A DNA stretch of 64,000 nucleotides from SZAS-18 sp038322235 (GTDB lineage: Bacteria; Verrucomicrobiota; Verrucomicrobiia; Chthoniobacterales; SZAS-18): NCBI GenBank assembly GCA_038322235.1, contig JBBQFQ010000018.1, positions 21,619 through 85,618 of the forward strand. The letters run 5' to 3'. Made by a program: the position numbers and the translations under genes. The notes beneath the pieces are model-generated. The model was not told where the DNA came from. It ran no database searches and saw nothing but the letters and a program-made list of their open reading frames with translations. This document shows positions 1-8,574 of the stretch, in pieces. Each line of letters begins with the position of its first letter. Position 1 is the first letter of the stretch.

Positions 1-2302
1 CGACGTCCCTCTCCGGGTGGAAGGAGACGCGGTTCGCTCCGCCACCGCGCTGGGGGGCGGACGCGTGGCGATCGGCACGACCCGCTCCGGCATCCTGATC
101 CTCGGGGCCGATGGTGGCGTCGTGAGAGAGTTGACGTACGAGGACGGACTGCGCCGCGGGACCGTCAACGCGCTCGCGTGCGATCCGCAGGGCGGCCTGT
201 GGCTGGCGCATGACCACGGACTCTCGCGCGTCGAGACTTCACCCGCGTTTGGAGTGCTCGCGCCGCGCAGCGGGCTGGTCGACGGCGTCCACACGGTGCG
301 ATTCTTCGAAGGCCGCTTCTACGCCGGCACGACCCGCGGGGTTTGGATGCAGACGGCCGACCGGAATTTCACGCTACGCGCTGATCTGCCCTCCTCGGTT
401 TTTGCCCTGACGGTCCTCGAAGACTCCCTCCTCATCGGCGGTTCCGGTATCGCGCAGTTTTTCGGGGATCGGCGTCCGACCGTGCTGGCGCGTTCGACCC
501 TCGCGCCGTCGATCACGTTTGGCGCCCCGATCCCTGGACCAGGCGCGCACTGGTTTGTGGCGCCGGATACATCGGGACTGGCGTACTACCGGCGGGAGGG
601 GGGCGGCTGGACGCGGGAGGAGAATGTCATTCCATCTGCGATCGGCTGCTCCACCGCGGCGATCGCACCAGACGGTTGGATCTGGATGGAATCGCAGCGC
701 AGCCGCATCGCGCGGGTGAGATGGAACGCGGAGTCGGGTCCAATTTCTCCCGTGGAGTACCTTGATGAGTCGAATGGTGTGCTCCAGCTCCAGCTCGCGG
801 AGCCGGCGGTGATCCGATTCGCGGTCTGGCAGGGCGAAACCTGGATCGGCTGCCGAGGTGGACTCTTCCGCTGGAATGCCGGGGCGAACCGGTTTCAGAG
901 CGTGAAGGAGATCTGGCGGGGCCTGCCCGATTTCGCCGTCGGATCCCTGCAGGTCTGCACCGATGGAGCGCTTTGGATGCTGACGGACCCCGCGGCGGTG
1001 GGAATGCCGCCGGGCGCGCAGCAGCTGTTTCGTTTTCTCCCACCGCGGGCGAGCGGAGAGAACGGCGAATGGAGCGAGGCCAACATTCGGCCGGTGGTCG
1101 GGCGCGGATTCAAGGGCATTTGTCCGGACGTGTTGGACGAACACCTCCTCCTGAACGGGAGCAATGGAGTGGTGGGCCTGCGCATCGACGACGCCAGCCC
1201 CCCGAGTCCGCTGCCCATCGCTCAGATCCGGTCCGCGCGGGCGGACGGGCGGCCGGTCACGATCCGGAATGGAACGCCCTTCGACACATCCCGGATGCTC
1301 GCTCCCGGTGAGCGCAATCTCAACCTCGAGTACAGCGCACCGTGGTATCCCGCCTACGTTGGCGGCGGATCGCCGCTGCATTATCGGACGCACCTCGACG
1401 GGTTCGAAAAGGATTGGTCGCCCTGGAGCAAGGCCGGTTCTCGGGAGTTCACGAATCTCCCTCCGGGTCGGTACACTTTCGAAGTTCAGGCCGGCGGCTG
1501 GGAGGGAGACTCGGCCGGTGCGCCATCCCGCTGGAGCTTCGAAGTTCCGGCTCCGTGGTGGTACTCGTTTTGGGCGGCGGCGGGAGGTGCGGCGGTGGCT
1601 GCCGCCGGCCTCATCGGGGCCACCCGCGCCTTCACCGCCGCGGCCCTCCGCCGCCGCGTCGCGCGACTGGAGGCACGCTCCGCCCTCGACGCGGAACGGG
1701 TCCGCATCGCGCGGGACATGCACGATGACATCGGCTCCGCCCTCTCCCGGGTGATCCTGCTGTGCGAACAGGGCCGCCGCGAATCGCCCGAACAGCTCCG
1801 CGACAAGGTGCTGCCGCAGATCCGTGTGACGGCCCGGGAACTCTCCGCCTCGGCCCGCGACATCATTTGGTCGGTCAACCCCCGCAACGACTCCCTTCCC
1901 GCCCTGCTCGATTACCTTGCCGACTACGTGAGTAGCACGCTTCAGGTGGCGGACATCGTCTGCCAGATCACGCTCCCACCCGATCCACCCGAGCGCGTGG
2001 TCGATGCGCCGCACCGGCACGCTTTACTCCTCGCGCTCAAGGAAGCGGTGAACAATCTCGTACGTCATGCCAACGCGACGCAGGCGGAATTCACCGCAGC
2101 CGTCTCCTCCGACCGCTTCGCCATCACCCTCACCGACAATGGCCAGGGGCCGAAAGCGGGAAAACACCGCGGTTCCGGCCTGGGCCTCGAAAGCATGCAG
2201 CTCCGCCTCGAACGGGTCGGCGGCAGCGCGCGTTTTGAATCGTCCCCCGGCATCGGGATGAAGGTCACGCTCGAGCTCCCGCTCGCCGCGCCGGAGAAAT
2301 GA
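1..2302 (+). CDS. Sensor histidine kinase, beta-propeller/Y_Y_Y/HisKA_3 type (5' partial)
   Basis: The reading frame is open to the left edge, so the true start lies outside the window; the GTG at 17 is only the first in-window candidate. Numbering from that GTG, residues 1-390 form repeated propeller-like strands (Reg_prop type), about 395-480 match a Y_Y_Y sensor domain, 514-536 form one membrane segment, and the cytoplasmic kinase follows. The phosphoacceptor is His569 in the motif ARDMHDDIGSALS, which is the HisKA_3 (NarX/LiaS) class, and a HATPase_c domain lies near 670-755 with NNLVRHANA and GSGLGL. It should autophosphorylate and pass phosphate to a NarL-type regulator; none is seen downstream, so the partner may lie to the left. 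Confidence 0.9.
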   Translation, partial: DVPLRVEGDAVRSATALGGGRVAIGTTRSGILILGADGGVVRELTYEDGLRRGTVNALACDPQGGLWLAHDHGLSRVETSPAFGVLAPRSGLVDGVHTVRFFEGRFYAGTTRGVWMQTADRNFTLRADLPSSVFALTVLEDSLLIGGSGIAQFFGDRRPTVLARSTLAPSITFGAPIPGPGAHWFVAPDTSGLAYYRREGGGWTREENVIPSAIGCSTAAIAPDGWIWMESQRSRIARVRWNAESGPISPVEYLDESNGVLQLQLAEPAVIRFAVWQGETWIGCRGGLFRWNAGANRFQSVKEIWRGLPDFAVGSLQVCTDGALWMLTDPAAVGMPPGAQQLFRFLPPRASGENGEWSEANIRPVVGRGFKGICPDVLDEHLLLNGSNGVVGLRIDDASPPSPLPIAQIRSARADGRPVTIRNGTPFDTSRMLAPGERNLNLEYSAPWYPAYVGGGSPLHYRTHLDGFEKDWSPWSKAGSREFTNLPPGRYTFEVQAGGWEGDSAGAPSRWSFEVPAPWWYSFWAAAGGAAVAAAGLIGATRAFTAAALRRRVARLEARSALDAERVRIARDMHDDIGSALSRVILLCEQGRRESPEQLRDKVLPQIRVTARELSASARDIIWSVNPRNDSLPALLDYLADYVSSTLQVADIVCQITLPPDPPERVVDAPHRHALLLALKEAVNNLVRHANATQAEFTAAVSSDRFAITLTDNGQGPKAGKHRGSGLGLESMQLRLERVGGSARFESSPGIGMKVTLELPLAAPEK

Positions 2303-2368
2303 CGCGAACCGGTCAGTCTCAGGGCTGGCAGCGCGAACATGAATCGGGTACGAACGCGGTCTCATTTC

Positions 2369-3064
2369 ATGCCGACCACTCCCCACGTTGAGAAACATTT
2401 CACCGCCGGCGAAGCCGTGCGCGACGTCGTGATCGGCATGTCAGACGGCCTGACGGTTCCCTTCGCTCTTGCCGCCGGGCTGACGGGCGCGATCTCGCAG
2501 ACGCACGTCATCCTGACGGCCGGCTTCGCCGAAATCGCCGCCGGCGCGATCGCGATGGGGCTCGGTGGCTATCTCGCGGCGCGCGGCGACGCGGAGCATT
2601 ACGAGCACGAGAAAATCCGGGAGGAAAAGGAGATCGTCTCGATTCCCGAGGCGGAGGCGGAGGAGGTGCGCGACATCTTTCTCAGCTACGGAATCTCCGC
2701 CGAGGATTGCGAACCGGTCATCGCGTCCCTCCGGCAGCGTCCGAAGGACTGGGTCTCGTTCATGATGCGCTTCGAGCTCGGGCTGGAGCAGCCGGAGCCC
2801 AGCCGGGCGTGGAAGAGCGCGCTCACGATCGCCGTGGCCTACATCGCCGGCGGGGTCATCCCGCTCAGCGCATACGTTATCCGCTCGGATGCCCAGGGCG
2901 CGCTGCGGCTTTCGGTCATCGTCACGCTCATCGCGCTCGCGATCTTCGGCGGGATCAAGGGCCGTTTCACCGGCGTCCCCGTCTTCCGCAGCGCGCTGCA
3001 GACCACGGTCATCGGCGGCCTCGCGGCAGCGGCGGCATTCGGGATCGCCCGCGCGATCGGGTGA
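2369..3064 (+). CDS. VIT1/CCC1-family Fe2+/Mn2+ transporter
   Basis: Membrane protein of about 231 residues. The N-terminal motif VRDVVIGMSDGLTVPFALAAG is the hallmark first helix of VIT/CCC1 transporters, which move Fe2+ or Mn2+ out of the cytosol. A hydrophilic charged insert (AEHYEHEKIREEKEI, about residues 75-140) corresponds to the metal-binding domain between TM2 and TM3, and three more hydrophobic segments follow. I chose the internal ATG at 2369 because the ten preceding residues from 2339 are polar and not family-like; 2339 is the alternative. It stands alone: the next gene is convergent and six bases away. Confidence 0.85.
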   Translation: MPTTPHVEKHFTAGEAVRDVVIGMSDGLTVPFALAAGLTGAISQTHVILTAGFAEIAAGAIAMGLGGYLAARGDAEHYEHEKIREEKEIVSIPEAEAEEVRDIFLSYGISAEDCEPVIASLRQRPKDWVSFMMRFELGLEQPEPSRAWKSALTIAVAYIAGGVIPLSAYVIRSDAQGALRLSVIVTLIALAIFGGIKGRFTGVPVFRSALQTTVIGGLAAAAAFGIARAIG

Positions 3065-3070
3065 GCCAGC

Positions 3071-4375
3071 CTACTCCCCGCGCGAACGCTCGGAGACGCG
3101 TTCGAGCTTCCGGGCGAGATGGATCTGCTCAGGACCAACGCGAACGAGATCGAGCGCCCGCCGATAGCTCGTGGCCGCGGCGGCATGATCACCGAGCCGC
3201 CCCGCCATCTCGCCCGCGACCGCGTGATAGAGGTAATGGGAGTCGAGCCGCTCGCGCTGGGGCATCGCGGCGAGCGCCGCGAGCGCCGCCTGCGGGCCCC
3301 GAACCTGGGCCACCGCGACGGCCCGATTCAGCGCGACGATCGGAGTAGGCTTGAGCCGGTGGAGCTCGTCGTAGTGACGGAGGATGCGGTTCCAGTCGGT
3401 GGAGGCGGCATCGGCGGCCAGTCCGTGACACGCGGCAATCCCTGCCTGCAGGTGGTACTCGGTGATCTCCCGCCCGCGGGCGGCCTCCGCGAGATGCACG
3501 AGTCCACGCTCGAGGAGGGATTGATCCCAGAGCGTGCGGTCCTGATCCTGCAGCCGCAGCAATTCGCCCTGGGCATTCAGTCGGGTCGGGAAGCGCGCGG
3601 TGGTCAGAAGCATCAGCGCGAGCAACGCTTGACTGCCCGCCGTCGCTCCAACGGGGTGCGCCAACAGGAGCGTCGTGAGGCGAATCGCCTCGTGACAAAG
3701 GTCTTCGCGCAGGAGTTGGTCTCCCTCCGAAGCCTTGTAGCCCTCGTTGAAAAGCAGATAGAGCGCGGCCTGCACGCCGCCCAACCGGGGCGCGAGATCT
3801 TCGCCCTCAGGAATGTCGAAGCCAATTCCGGCGGCCTGGATCCGCTGCTTCGTCCGTGTGAGCTGCTTCTCGATCGCCGCCTCGCTCGAGAGAAATGCCC
3901 GGGCAATCTCCCCCGTGCTGAAACCGCAGAGCACCTTGAGCGTCAGGACGACCTGCGCATCCGGCAGGATCGACGGGTGACAGCAGACGAACATTAAGCG
4001 CAGAGCGTCATCGCGAATCAGCGGATCGTCCTCACCAGCGCGGCGGCTCGGCGATCGCGTTTGCTCGAGATGAGTGACGATCGCGGTTTCCTTCGCGGCC
4101 GACATCCGCCGGTGGCGCAGGTGGTCGCGGGCGAGGTTCAGGGCGACGCGGGTAATCCACGCCGACGGATTGGCGGGGATGCCACCCATCGACCACGTAC
4201 GGAGCGCCCGGAGCAGAGCCTCCTGCGCGACGTCCTCGGCCAGCGCCAGATGCTCGACGCCGAGGAGCCGGATCAGGGCGCCGTGCAACCTCCCCGTCTC
4301 GTGGCGGAAGAAATGCTCGACGAGCTGACCCGGGCCGGCTGCAGCTTCCTCGGTCGCTGGTTGTCCGGTCTCCAC
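3071..4375 (-). CDS. ECF42-type RNA polymerase sigma factor
   Basis: About 434 residues, much longer than a plain ECF sigma factor. The N-terminal sigma2 region contains EDVAQEALLRALRTW and the sigma4 region contains LSSEAAIEKQLTRTKQRI. The long C-terminal half, with TPR-like helices, is typical of the ECF42 group. The GTG at 4375 is preferred because it follows the DGPF gene stop by 16 bases and starts just before the conserved region; the longer frame to 4534 would overlap the upstream gene. ECF42 factors usually sit next to DGPF/YCII proteins and lack a classical anti-sigma factor, exactly as here. The signal sensed is unknown. Confidence 0.88.
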   Translation of the reverse strand: METGQPATEEAAAGPGQLVEHFFRHETGRLHGALIRLLGVEHLALAEDVAQEALLRALRTWSMGGIPANPSAWITRVALNLARDHLRHRRMSAAKETAIVTHLEQTRSPSRRAGEDDPLIRDDALRLMFVCCHPSILPDAQVVLTLKVLCGFSTGEIARAFLSSEAAIEKQLTRTKQRIQAAGIGFDIPEGEDLAPRLGGVQAALYLLFNEGYKASEGDQLLREDLCHEAIRLTTLLLAHPVGATAGSQALLALMLLTTARFPTRLNAQGELLRLQDQDRTLWDQSLLERGLVHLAEAARGREITEYHLQAGIAACHGLAADAASTDWNRILRHYDELHRLKPTPIVALNRAVAVAQVRGPQAALAALAAMPQRERLDSHYLYHAVAGEMAGRLGDHAAAATSYRRALDLVRVGPEQIHLARKLERVSERSRGE

Positions 4376-4391
4376 GGCAGGCGGATCTGAA

Positions 4392-4841
4392 TTACGCCCG
4401 CGCCGGGTCCGCCGAGGGTGTGCGGCTGGTGACACCGAGATGGCAGTGAACGAGCATCGAGCGGACCTCGATGATGAGTCCGTGAGCCAAGCCAGGGTGG
4501 CGCTGGGCGATGGCCGTGGCTTCGTCGAGACCACTGACGAGAAGCTTCACGTAGCCGCCGACCGCCTCCTTCGCCTCCGCGAACGGCCCATCGACGACCC
4601 GTGCCCCGCCGGGTCCGGAGACCATCCGGGATTCCAACTCGAGTGGCTGACCTTCCGTCGCCTTCCCCTCGGCGGCGAGGCGATCATACCAGTCGTTCCA
4701 GCGGGTCACGAGCTCCTGTCGTTGCTCGGGCGAGAGGTGTTGATGGGTTTCGGGGCCGCTGTTCCGGAAGAGCAGCAGGTAGGGTGTCGCGGGAGGAGCG
4801 GGGGTCGGTTCCATGGGAGAGGGTTGCGGATGAGCCGTCAT
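4392..4841 (-). CDS. YCII-related DGPF-domain protein
   Basis: About 149 residues with the signature VDGPFAEAKEAVGGY that names the DGPF family (YCII-like ferredoxin fold). Such proteins are encoded beside ECF42 sigma factors and are thought to take part in the same regulatory module; their biochemistry is not settled. It is the first gene of a two-gene minus-strand unit with the sigma factor 16 bases downstream. The ATG at 4841 gives a proline-rich N-terminus; an in-frame ATG at 4814 is also possible and neither has a Shine-Dalgarno match. Confidence 0.8.
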   Translation of the reverse strand: MTAHPQPSPMEPTPAPPATPYLLLFRNSGPETHQHLSPEQRQELVTRWNDWYDRLAAEGKATEGQPLELESRMVSGPGGARVVDGPFAEAKEAVGGYVKLLVSGLDEATAIAQRHPGLAHGLIIEVRSMLVHCHLGVTSRTPSADPARA

Positions 4842-4913
4842 GATCACCAACGAACCGGGCGGACCCCGCCGGACATCCGAAGCGGAACTTGTCCCGACTC
4901 TTCGCGGCTGGAA

Positions 4914-4955
4914 AACAAAAACGCCCCGGCGGCGCGAGGCCGGCCGGGGCGCAAA
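4914..4955 (-). terminator. Intrinsic terminator downstream of glnA
   Basis: A perfect 9-bp stem (4922-4930 with 4943-4951, core GCCCCGG) is followed on the minus strand by a T-rich run (A-rich on the plus strand at 4911-4921). It lies 17 bases after the glnA stop codon. Confidence 0.8.
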
Positions 4956-4971
4956 ACCCAAGCAGAATCGA

Positions 4972-6393
4972 TCAGACGTCGTAGTACATCGAGAACTCGT
5001 ACGGATGCGGCCGCAGGCGGATCGCATCGTATTCCTTTTTCTTCATTTCGATGAAGTTCTCGATGAAATCCTTCGTGAAGACATCGCCCTTCAGCAGGAA
5101 CTCGTGATCGGCCTGGAGCGCTTCCATCGCGCCGAGCAGGGAATCCGGCGCGCTCGGAACCTTGGCGAGTTCCTCGGGCGGAAGGTCGTAGAGATTTTTG
5201 TCGAGCGGATCACCCGGATCGATGCGATTGAGCACGCCATCGAGCCCGGCCATGAGGAGCGCGGCACTCGCGAGGTAGATGTTCGCCGCCGGGTCCGGCG
5301 TGCGGAACTCGATGCGTTTCGCCTTCGGACTCGAGGAGTAGGTCGGGATGCGGATCGAGGCGGAGCGATTGCGTGCGCTGTAAGCCATGTTCACGGGTGC
5401 TTCGTAACCCGGAACGAGCCGCTTGTAGCTGTTCGTGGTCGGGTTGCAGATCGCACAAAGCGCGCGGGCGTGCTTGAGCACGCCGCCGATGTAGAAGAGC
5501 GCCGTCTCGCTGAGCTGCGCATACTTGTCGCCGAAGAAGAGCGGCTTGCCATCCTTCCAAAGCGACATGTGCACGTGCATCCCCGAGCCGTTATCGCCGA
5601 AGAGCGGTTTCGGCATGAAAGTCACCGACTTGCCGTGCCGGGCGGCGACGTTGCGGACGATGTATTTGTAAAACATCAGCCAGTCACCCATCTGCTTAAG
5701 GGGCGCGAATCGGATGTCGATTTCCGCCTGACCGGCCGTCGCCACCTCATGGTGCTGACGCTCGATCGGGATGCCGCATTTCTCCATCTCGAGACACATC
5801 TCGTTCCGGATGTCCTGCTGCGTATCCGTGGGCGCGACCGGGAAGTAGCCCTCCTTCGGGCGGATCTTGTAGCCGAGATTCGGGCCTTCCTCGCGGCCGC
5901 TATTCCAATGGGCTTCGATGCTGTCCACCGAGTGGAACGAGCTGTGGCCGGTGTAGTCGAACCGGACGTCATCGAAAATAAAGAACTCCGCCTCGGGGCC
6001 GAAGAACGCGGTGTCGGCAATCCCGGTGCTCTTCAGGAAGGCCTCGGCCTTGCCGGCGATGCCGCGCGGATCGCGATCGTAGGGCTCCTTCGTGATCGGA
6101 TCGACGATGTCACACAGAAAACTCAGGGTCGGTTCGGTGTTGAAGATATCGACCCAAGCGGTTGAGGCATCGGGCACGACGAGCATGTCCGAGTTGTTGA
6201 TCGCCTTCCAGCCGCGGATCGACGAGCCGTCGAACCCGAGACCGTTGGTGAAGAGGTCCTCGTCGTATTCGGTCAGCGTGGTGGTGAAGTGCTGCCAGGT
6301 TCCGAGGATGTCGCAGAACTTGAAATCAATGAGCTTGATTCCGTGCTCCTTGATCATGGCCGTGATTTCGGCCGGAGTGCGTTTCTTGTGCAT
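4972..6393 (-). CDS. glnA: Glutamine synthetase, type I
   Basis: 473 residues, full length for GSI. It condenses ammonia and glutamate to glutamine with ATP in a cytoplasmic dodecamer. Visible signatures are the N-terminal FDGSSIRGW, the metal/glutamate site FFGPEAEFFIFDD, and the ATP-site stretch NGSGMHVHMSLWKDGKP. Tyr402 lies in KNLYDLPPEE, the adenylylation site of GSI-beta enzymes, so GlnE-type control is likely. It is monocistronic, ends in a strong terminator, and has a 305-base upstream gap in which I could not recognise a sigma54 or PII-linked promoter. Confidence 0.97.
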   Translation of the reverse strand: MHKKRTPAEITAMIKEHGIKLIDFKFCDILGTWQHFTTTLTEYDEDLFTNGLGFDGSSIRGWKAINNSDMLVVPDASTAWVDIFNTEPTLSFLCDIVDPITKEPYDRDPRGIAGKAEAFLKSTGIADTAFFGPEAEFFIFDDVRFDYTGHSSFHSVDSIEAHWNSGREEGPNLGYKIRPKEGYFPVAPTDTQQDIRNEMCLEMEKCGIPIERQHHEVATAGQAEIDIRFAPLKQMGDWLMFYKYIVRNVAARHGKSVTFMPKPLFGDNGSGMHVHMSLWKDGKPLFFGDKYAQLSETALFYIGGVLKHARALCAICNPTTNSYKRLVPGYEAPVNMAYSARNRSASIRIPTYSSSPKAKRIEFRTPDPAANIYLASAALLMAGLDGVLNRIDPGDPLDKNLYDLPPEELAKVPSAPDSLLGAMEALQADHEFLLKGDVFTKDFIENFIEMKKKEYDAIRLRPHPYEFSMYYDV

Positions 6394-6698
6394 GCTGCTT
6401 GGAGTGGTTGGGTTCGACTGACTTGCGGGCTTGCACGGGTGAGGGGAACCCCGGCGCGGGCGATGGGAATAAACGCGGCTGTGTTACCCCGGATATGTCC
6501 GTCCCAGCCCCACTCTGGCAACTGGATTTTCGGCGTGCCTTTCGCCGACGGGTACCACACGGTTCCCCCCGATGAAACGCGTCACCAGTATCGGGGGTAT
6601 TTTCTTCAAGTTCGCGGCTCCCGTCGGTCGGGGATGACCGTAGCCGGTTCGTGCGAGTGCCCGTCGCAGACCGGGGAGAAAGCGGCTAAGCTGGGCCA
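6394..6698. other. Intergenic region between glnA and sugE
   Basis: No credible coding frame, tRNA or terminator. It must hold the divergent promoters of glnA and the SMR gene. I looked for a guanidine (ykkC-type) riboswitch upstream of the SugE/Gdx homolog and found no convincing match. Confidence 0.5.
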
Positions 6699-7028
6699 AT
6701 GACCGCGTGGATCTATCTCGCCCTCGCCGGCCTCCTCGAGGTGGCATGGGCGATCGGACTGAAGTACACCGAGGGCTTCACCCGGCTCGGCCCCAGCGTG
6801 GCGACCGGGAGCGCGATGGTGGCGAGCTTTTACCTGCTTTCCCTCGCCCTCCGGGAGATCCCCATCGGAACGGGATACGCTGTCTGGACCGGCATTGGGG
6901 CGGCTGGCACCGCGCTCTGCGGGATGGTCCTTTTTCAGGAACCCCGGACGATCGCGCGACTGCTCTGCCTCACGCTCATCGTCGCGGGGATCGTGGGACT
7001 CAAAATTTTTTCGGGCACCCGCTCATGA
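6699..7028 (+). CDS. sugE: SMR-family guanidinium exporter (SugE/Gdx type)
   Basis: 109 residues with four hydrophobic segments, the size of a small multidrug resistance protein. The first helix carries LLEVAWAIGLKYTEGFTR, with the essential membrane glutamate and the pattern typical of the SugE/Gdx branch, and helix 3 has YAVWTGIGAAGTA. Gdx members exchange guanidinium for protons as antiparallel dimers in the inner membrane. The stop overlaps the start of the next gene by four bases (ATGA), so the two are probably co-translated. Single-gene SMR proteins form homodimers, which fits the absence of a paralog here. Confidence 0.9.
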   Translation: MTAWIYLALAGLLEVAWAIGLKYTEGFTRLGPSVATGSAMVASFYLLSLALREIPIGTGYAVWTGIGAAGTALCGMVLFQEPRTIARLLCLTLIVAGIVGLKIFSGTRS

Positions 7029-7843
7029 TCGCCCGGGTTTCGCTCCCGGCGCAGAGCGCGGCTTGGGCAACGGACCTCCACTTGAATTTTCTCGAACGCG
7101 AGCGCTCGGATGCGCTGTTCCTGAGTTTCGCGGCCTGTCCGGCCGACATCATCCTTTTGAGCGGGGACATCTCCGACGGCGTGCGCCTGGAAACCCACCT
7201 CCTCCGGCTGGGGGAACTGGTAAAAAAGCCGGTGCTCTACGTGCTCGGTAATCATGATCGCTACCACACGACATTCGCTGAGGCGGACGATATCGCCGCG
7301 CGCGTGGGCGCGCGGCACCGTCACCTCATCCGGCTCAAGGGTACGGAGGTGGTCTCGTTCAGCCCGCGGACCGCGCTTGTTGGGATCGACGGTTGGGGGG
7401 ATGGAACGTCGGGCACCGGCTCGTCGTCGACGGTCGTCTTAAACGATTCGATCCACATCGGCGAACTCGCGCGGCTCCCCGAAGCCGAATGCTGGGCGTT
7501 GATTCAGCGGCTCGCGCGCGACTCCGCCGAGAGAATCGAACCCGCCCTGAGGCAAGCCGCCGGGGAGTTTGGCCGCGTCATCGTCCTGACGCACGTCCCT
7601 CCCTTTCCGGAAGCCGCCTGGCACGCCGGCCGGACGTCCGATCCCGATTTCCTGCCGCATTTTTGCAACGCGCGGCTTGGGGAGACGCTGCGCCGGGTGA
7701 GCGCCAGCCATCCCGGAACGGAGTTCCTCGGACTCTGCGGACACACCCACGGGGCCGGCCAATACGTCGAGCGGAATCTGACCGTCATCACCGCCGGCGC
7801 CGAGTACCGGAAACCGCGGATCGACCGTCTCCTGGAGCTCTGA
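7025..7843 (+). CDS. Calcineurin-like metallophosphoesterase
   Basis: 272 residues. The metallophosphoesterase motifs appear in order: ATDLHLN (D-x-H), LSGDISDG (GD), VLGNHDRYH (GNHD), VLTHVPPF and GLCGHTHG (GHTH), which together bind a two-metal centre. The substrate cannot be inferred. The start overlaps the SugE stop by four bases, so translation is coupled. There is no signal peptide, so it is probably cytoplasmic. Confidence 0.85.
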   Translation: MIARVSLPAQSAAWATDLHLNFLERERSDALFLSFAACPADIILLSGDISDGVRLETHLLRLGELVKKPVLYVLGNHDRYHTTFAEADDIAARVGARHRHLIRLKGTEVVSFSPRTALVGIDGWGDGTSGTGSSSTVVLNDSIHIGELARLPEAECWALIQRLARDSAERIEPALRQAAGEFGRVIVLTHVPPFPEAAWHAGRTSDPDFLPHFCNARLGETLRRVSASHPGTEFLGLCGHTHGAGQYVERNLTVITAGAEYRKPRIDRLLEL

Positions 7844-7863
7844 GTTGAGGGTCTCAATTTAAC

Positions 7864-7885
7864 CGGCCGCCGTGGATGCGGCGGC
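7864..7885. terminator. GC-rich hairpin between convergent genes
   Basis: An 8-bp perfect stem (GGCCGCCG with CGGCGGCC) around a 6-base loop lies between the phosphoesterase stop at 7843 and the HNH stop at 7905. There is no clean T-run on either strand, so it may serve as a weak bidirectional terminator. Confidence 0.4.
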
Positions 7886-7904
7886 CGATCAGGCAGAGCT
7901 TCGA

Positions 7905-8492
7905 CTATGGGCGATTCCGCACGAGGAAGTGCTCCCAGTCGCGCACGCCCGCGTGGTTGCGGATCGTGGCGGTGACCGGCACCTCCGGCGGACGCTGCGG
8001 CTTCCGGGCGAGCCGGAGACCCGCTTCGTCCGGAGTTTTGTTGGCCTTGCGGGTGTTCACCTCGCGGGCGGCGAGCACACAGTTCTCCCACGTCGTCGCG
8101 CCGCCGCGGCTGCGCGGAGTGACGTGATCGACGTTGCCCTCGCCTGGCCGCAGCGACTTGCCCGTGTACTGACACCGGCCGCCATCGCGTTCCCAAACGG
8201 CGCGGAGGGAAAAGCGCGGACGCTTCTTTGGCACCTTCGCGAAGTTCGCCGCGACGATCACGGTCGGCACGCGCACCCCGCCCCGCGGCGTGAGCGCCAC
8301 GCGATCGCCCTCGCGGACGGGCAGTGCCAGCCAGTCCGTCCATCGCACCGGGACGATGCCCTCGGCGGAGATGTCCAGCGCCGTGGCGGAGCCCGTCGCG
8401 AGCATGCAAAACGCCTCCGCCGGCGTCTTCACATGGATCGCCTGCCAGTTGCGGTTCAACACCAGCACGGTGGGAGCGTTGAGATGACTCAT
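7905..8492 (-). CDS. HNH endonuclease
   Basis: 195 residues. The C-terminal half holds an HNH fold: GGRCQYTGK, then VDHVTPRSRGGATTWENC with the His and Asn of the beta-beta-alpha-metal site, then TRKANKTPDEAGL. The N-terminus (VLVLNRNWQAIHVKTPAEA) is typical of a widespread stand-alone HNH family of unknown role. It lies 82 bases downstream of rtcB on the same strand and may be the last gene of that unit, or an unrelated neighbour. Confidence 0.85.
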   Translation of the reverse strand: MSHLNAPTVLVLNRNWQAIHVKTPAEAFCMLATGSATALDISAEGIVPVRWTDWLALPVREGDRVALTPRGGVRVPTVIVAANFAKVPKKRPRFSLRAVWERDGGRCQYTGKSLRPGEGNVDHVTPRSRGGATTWENCVLAAREVNTRKANKTPDEAGLRLARKPQRPPEVPVTATIRNHAGVRDWEHFLVRNRP

Positions 8493-8574
8493 GGCTTTAT
8501 TGGTTTGTTTTTCCGACGTCCACCCGACTCCTGACTACCGATCACTGCTCACTGATCACAAATCACCAAACACC

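Noticed and set aside
6560..6698. Guanidine riboswitch upstream of the SugE/Gdx gene
   Set aside because: No ykkC-type conserved segments or paired ACGR loops could be located by eye.
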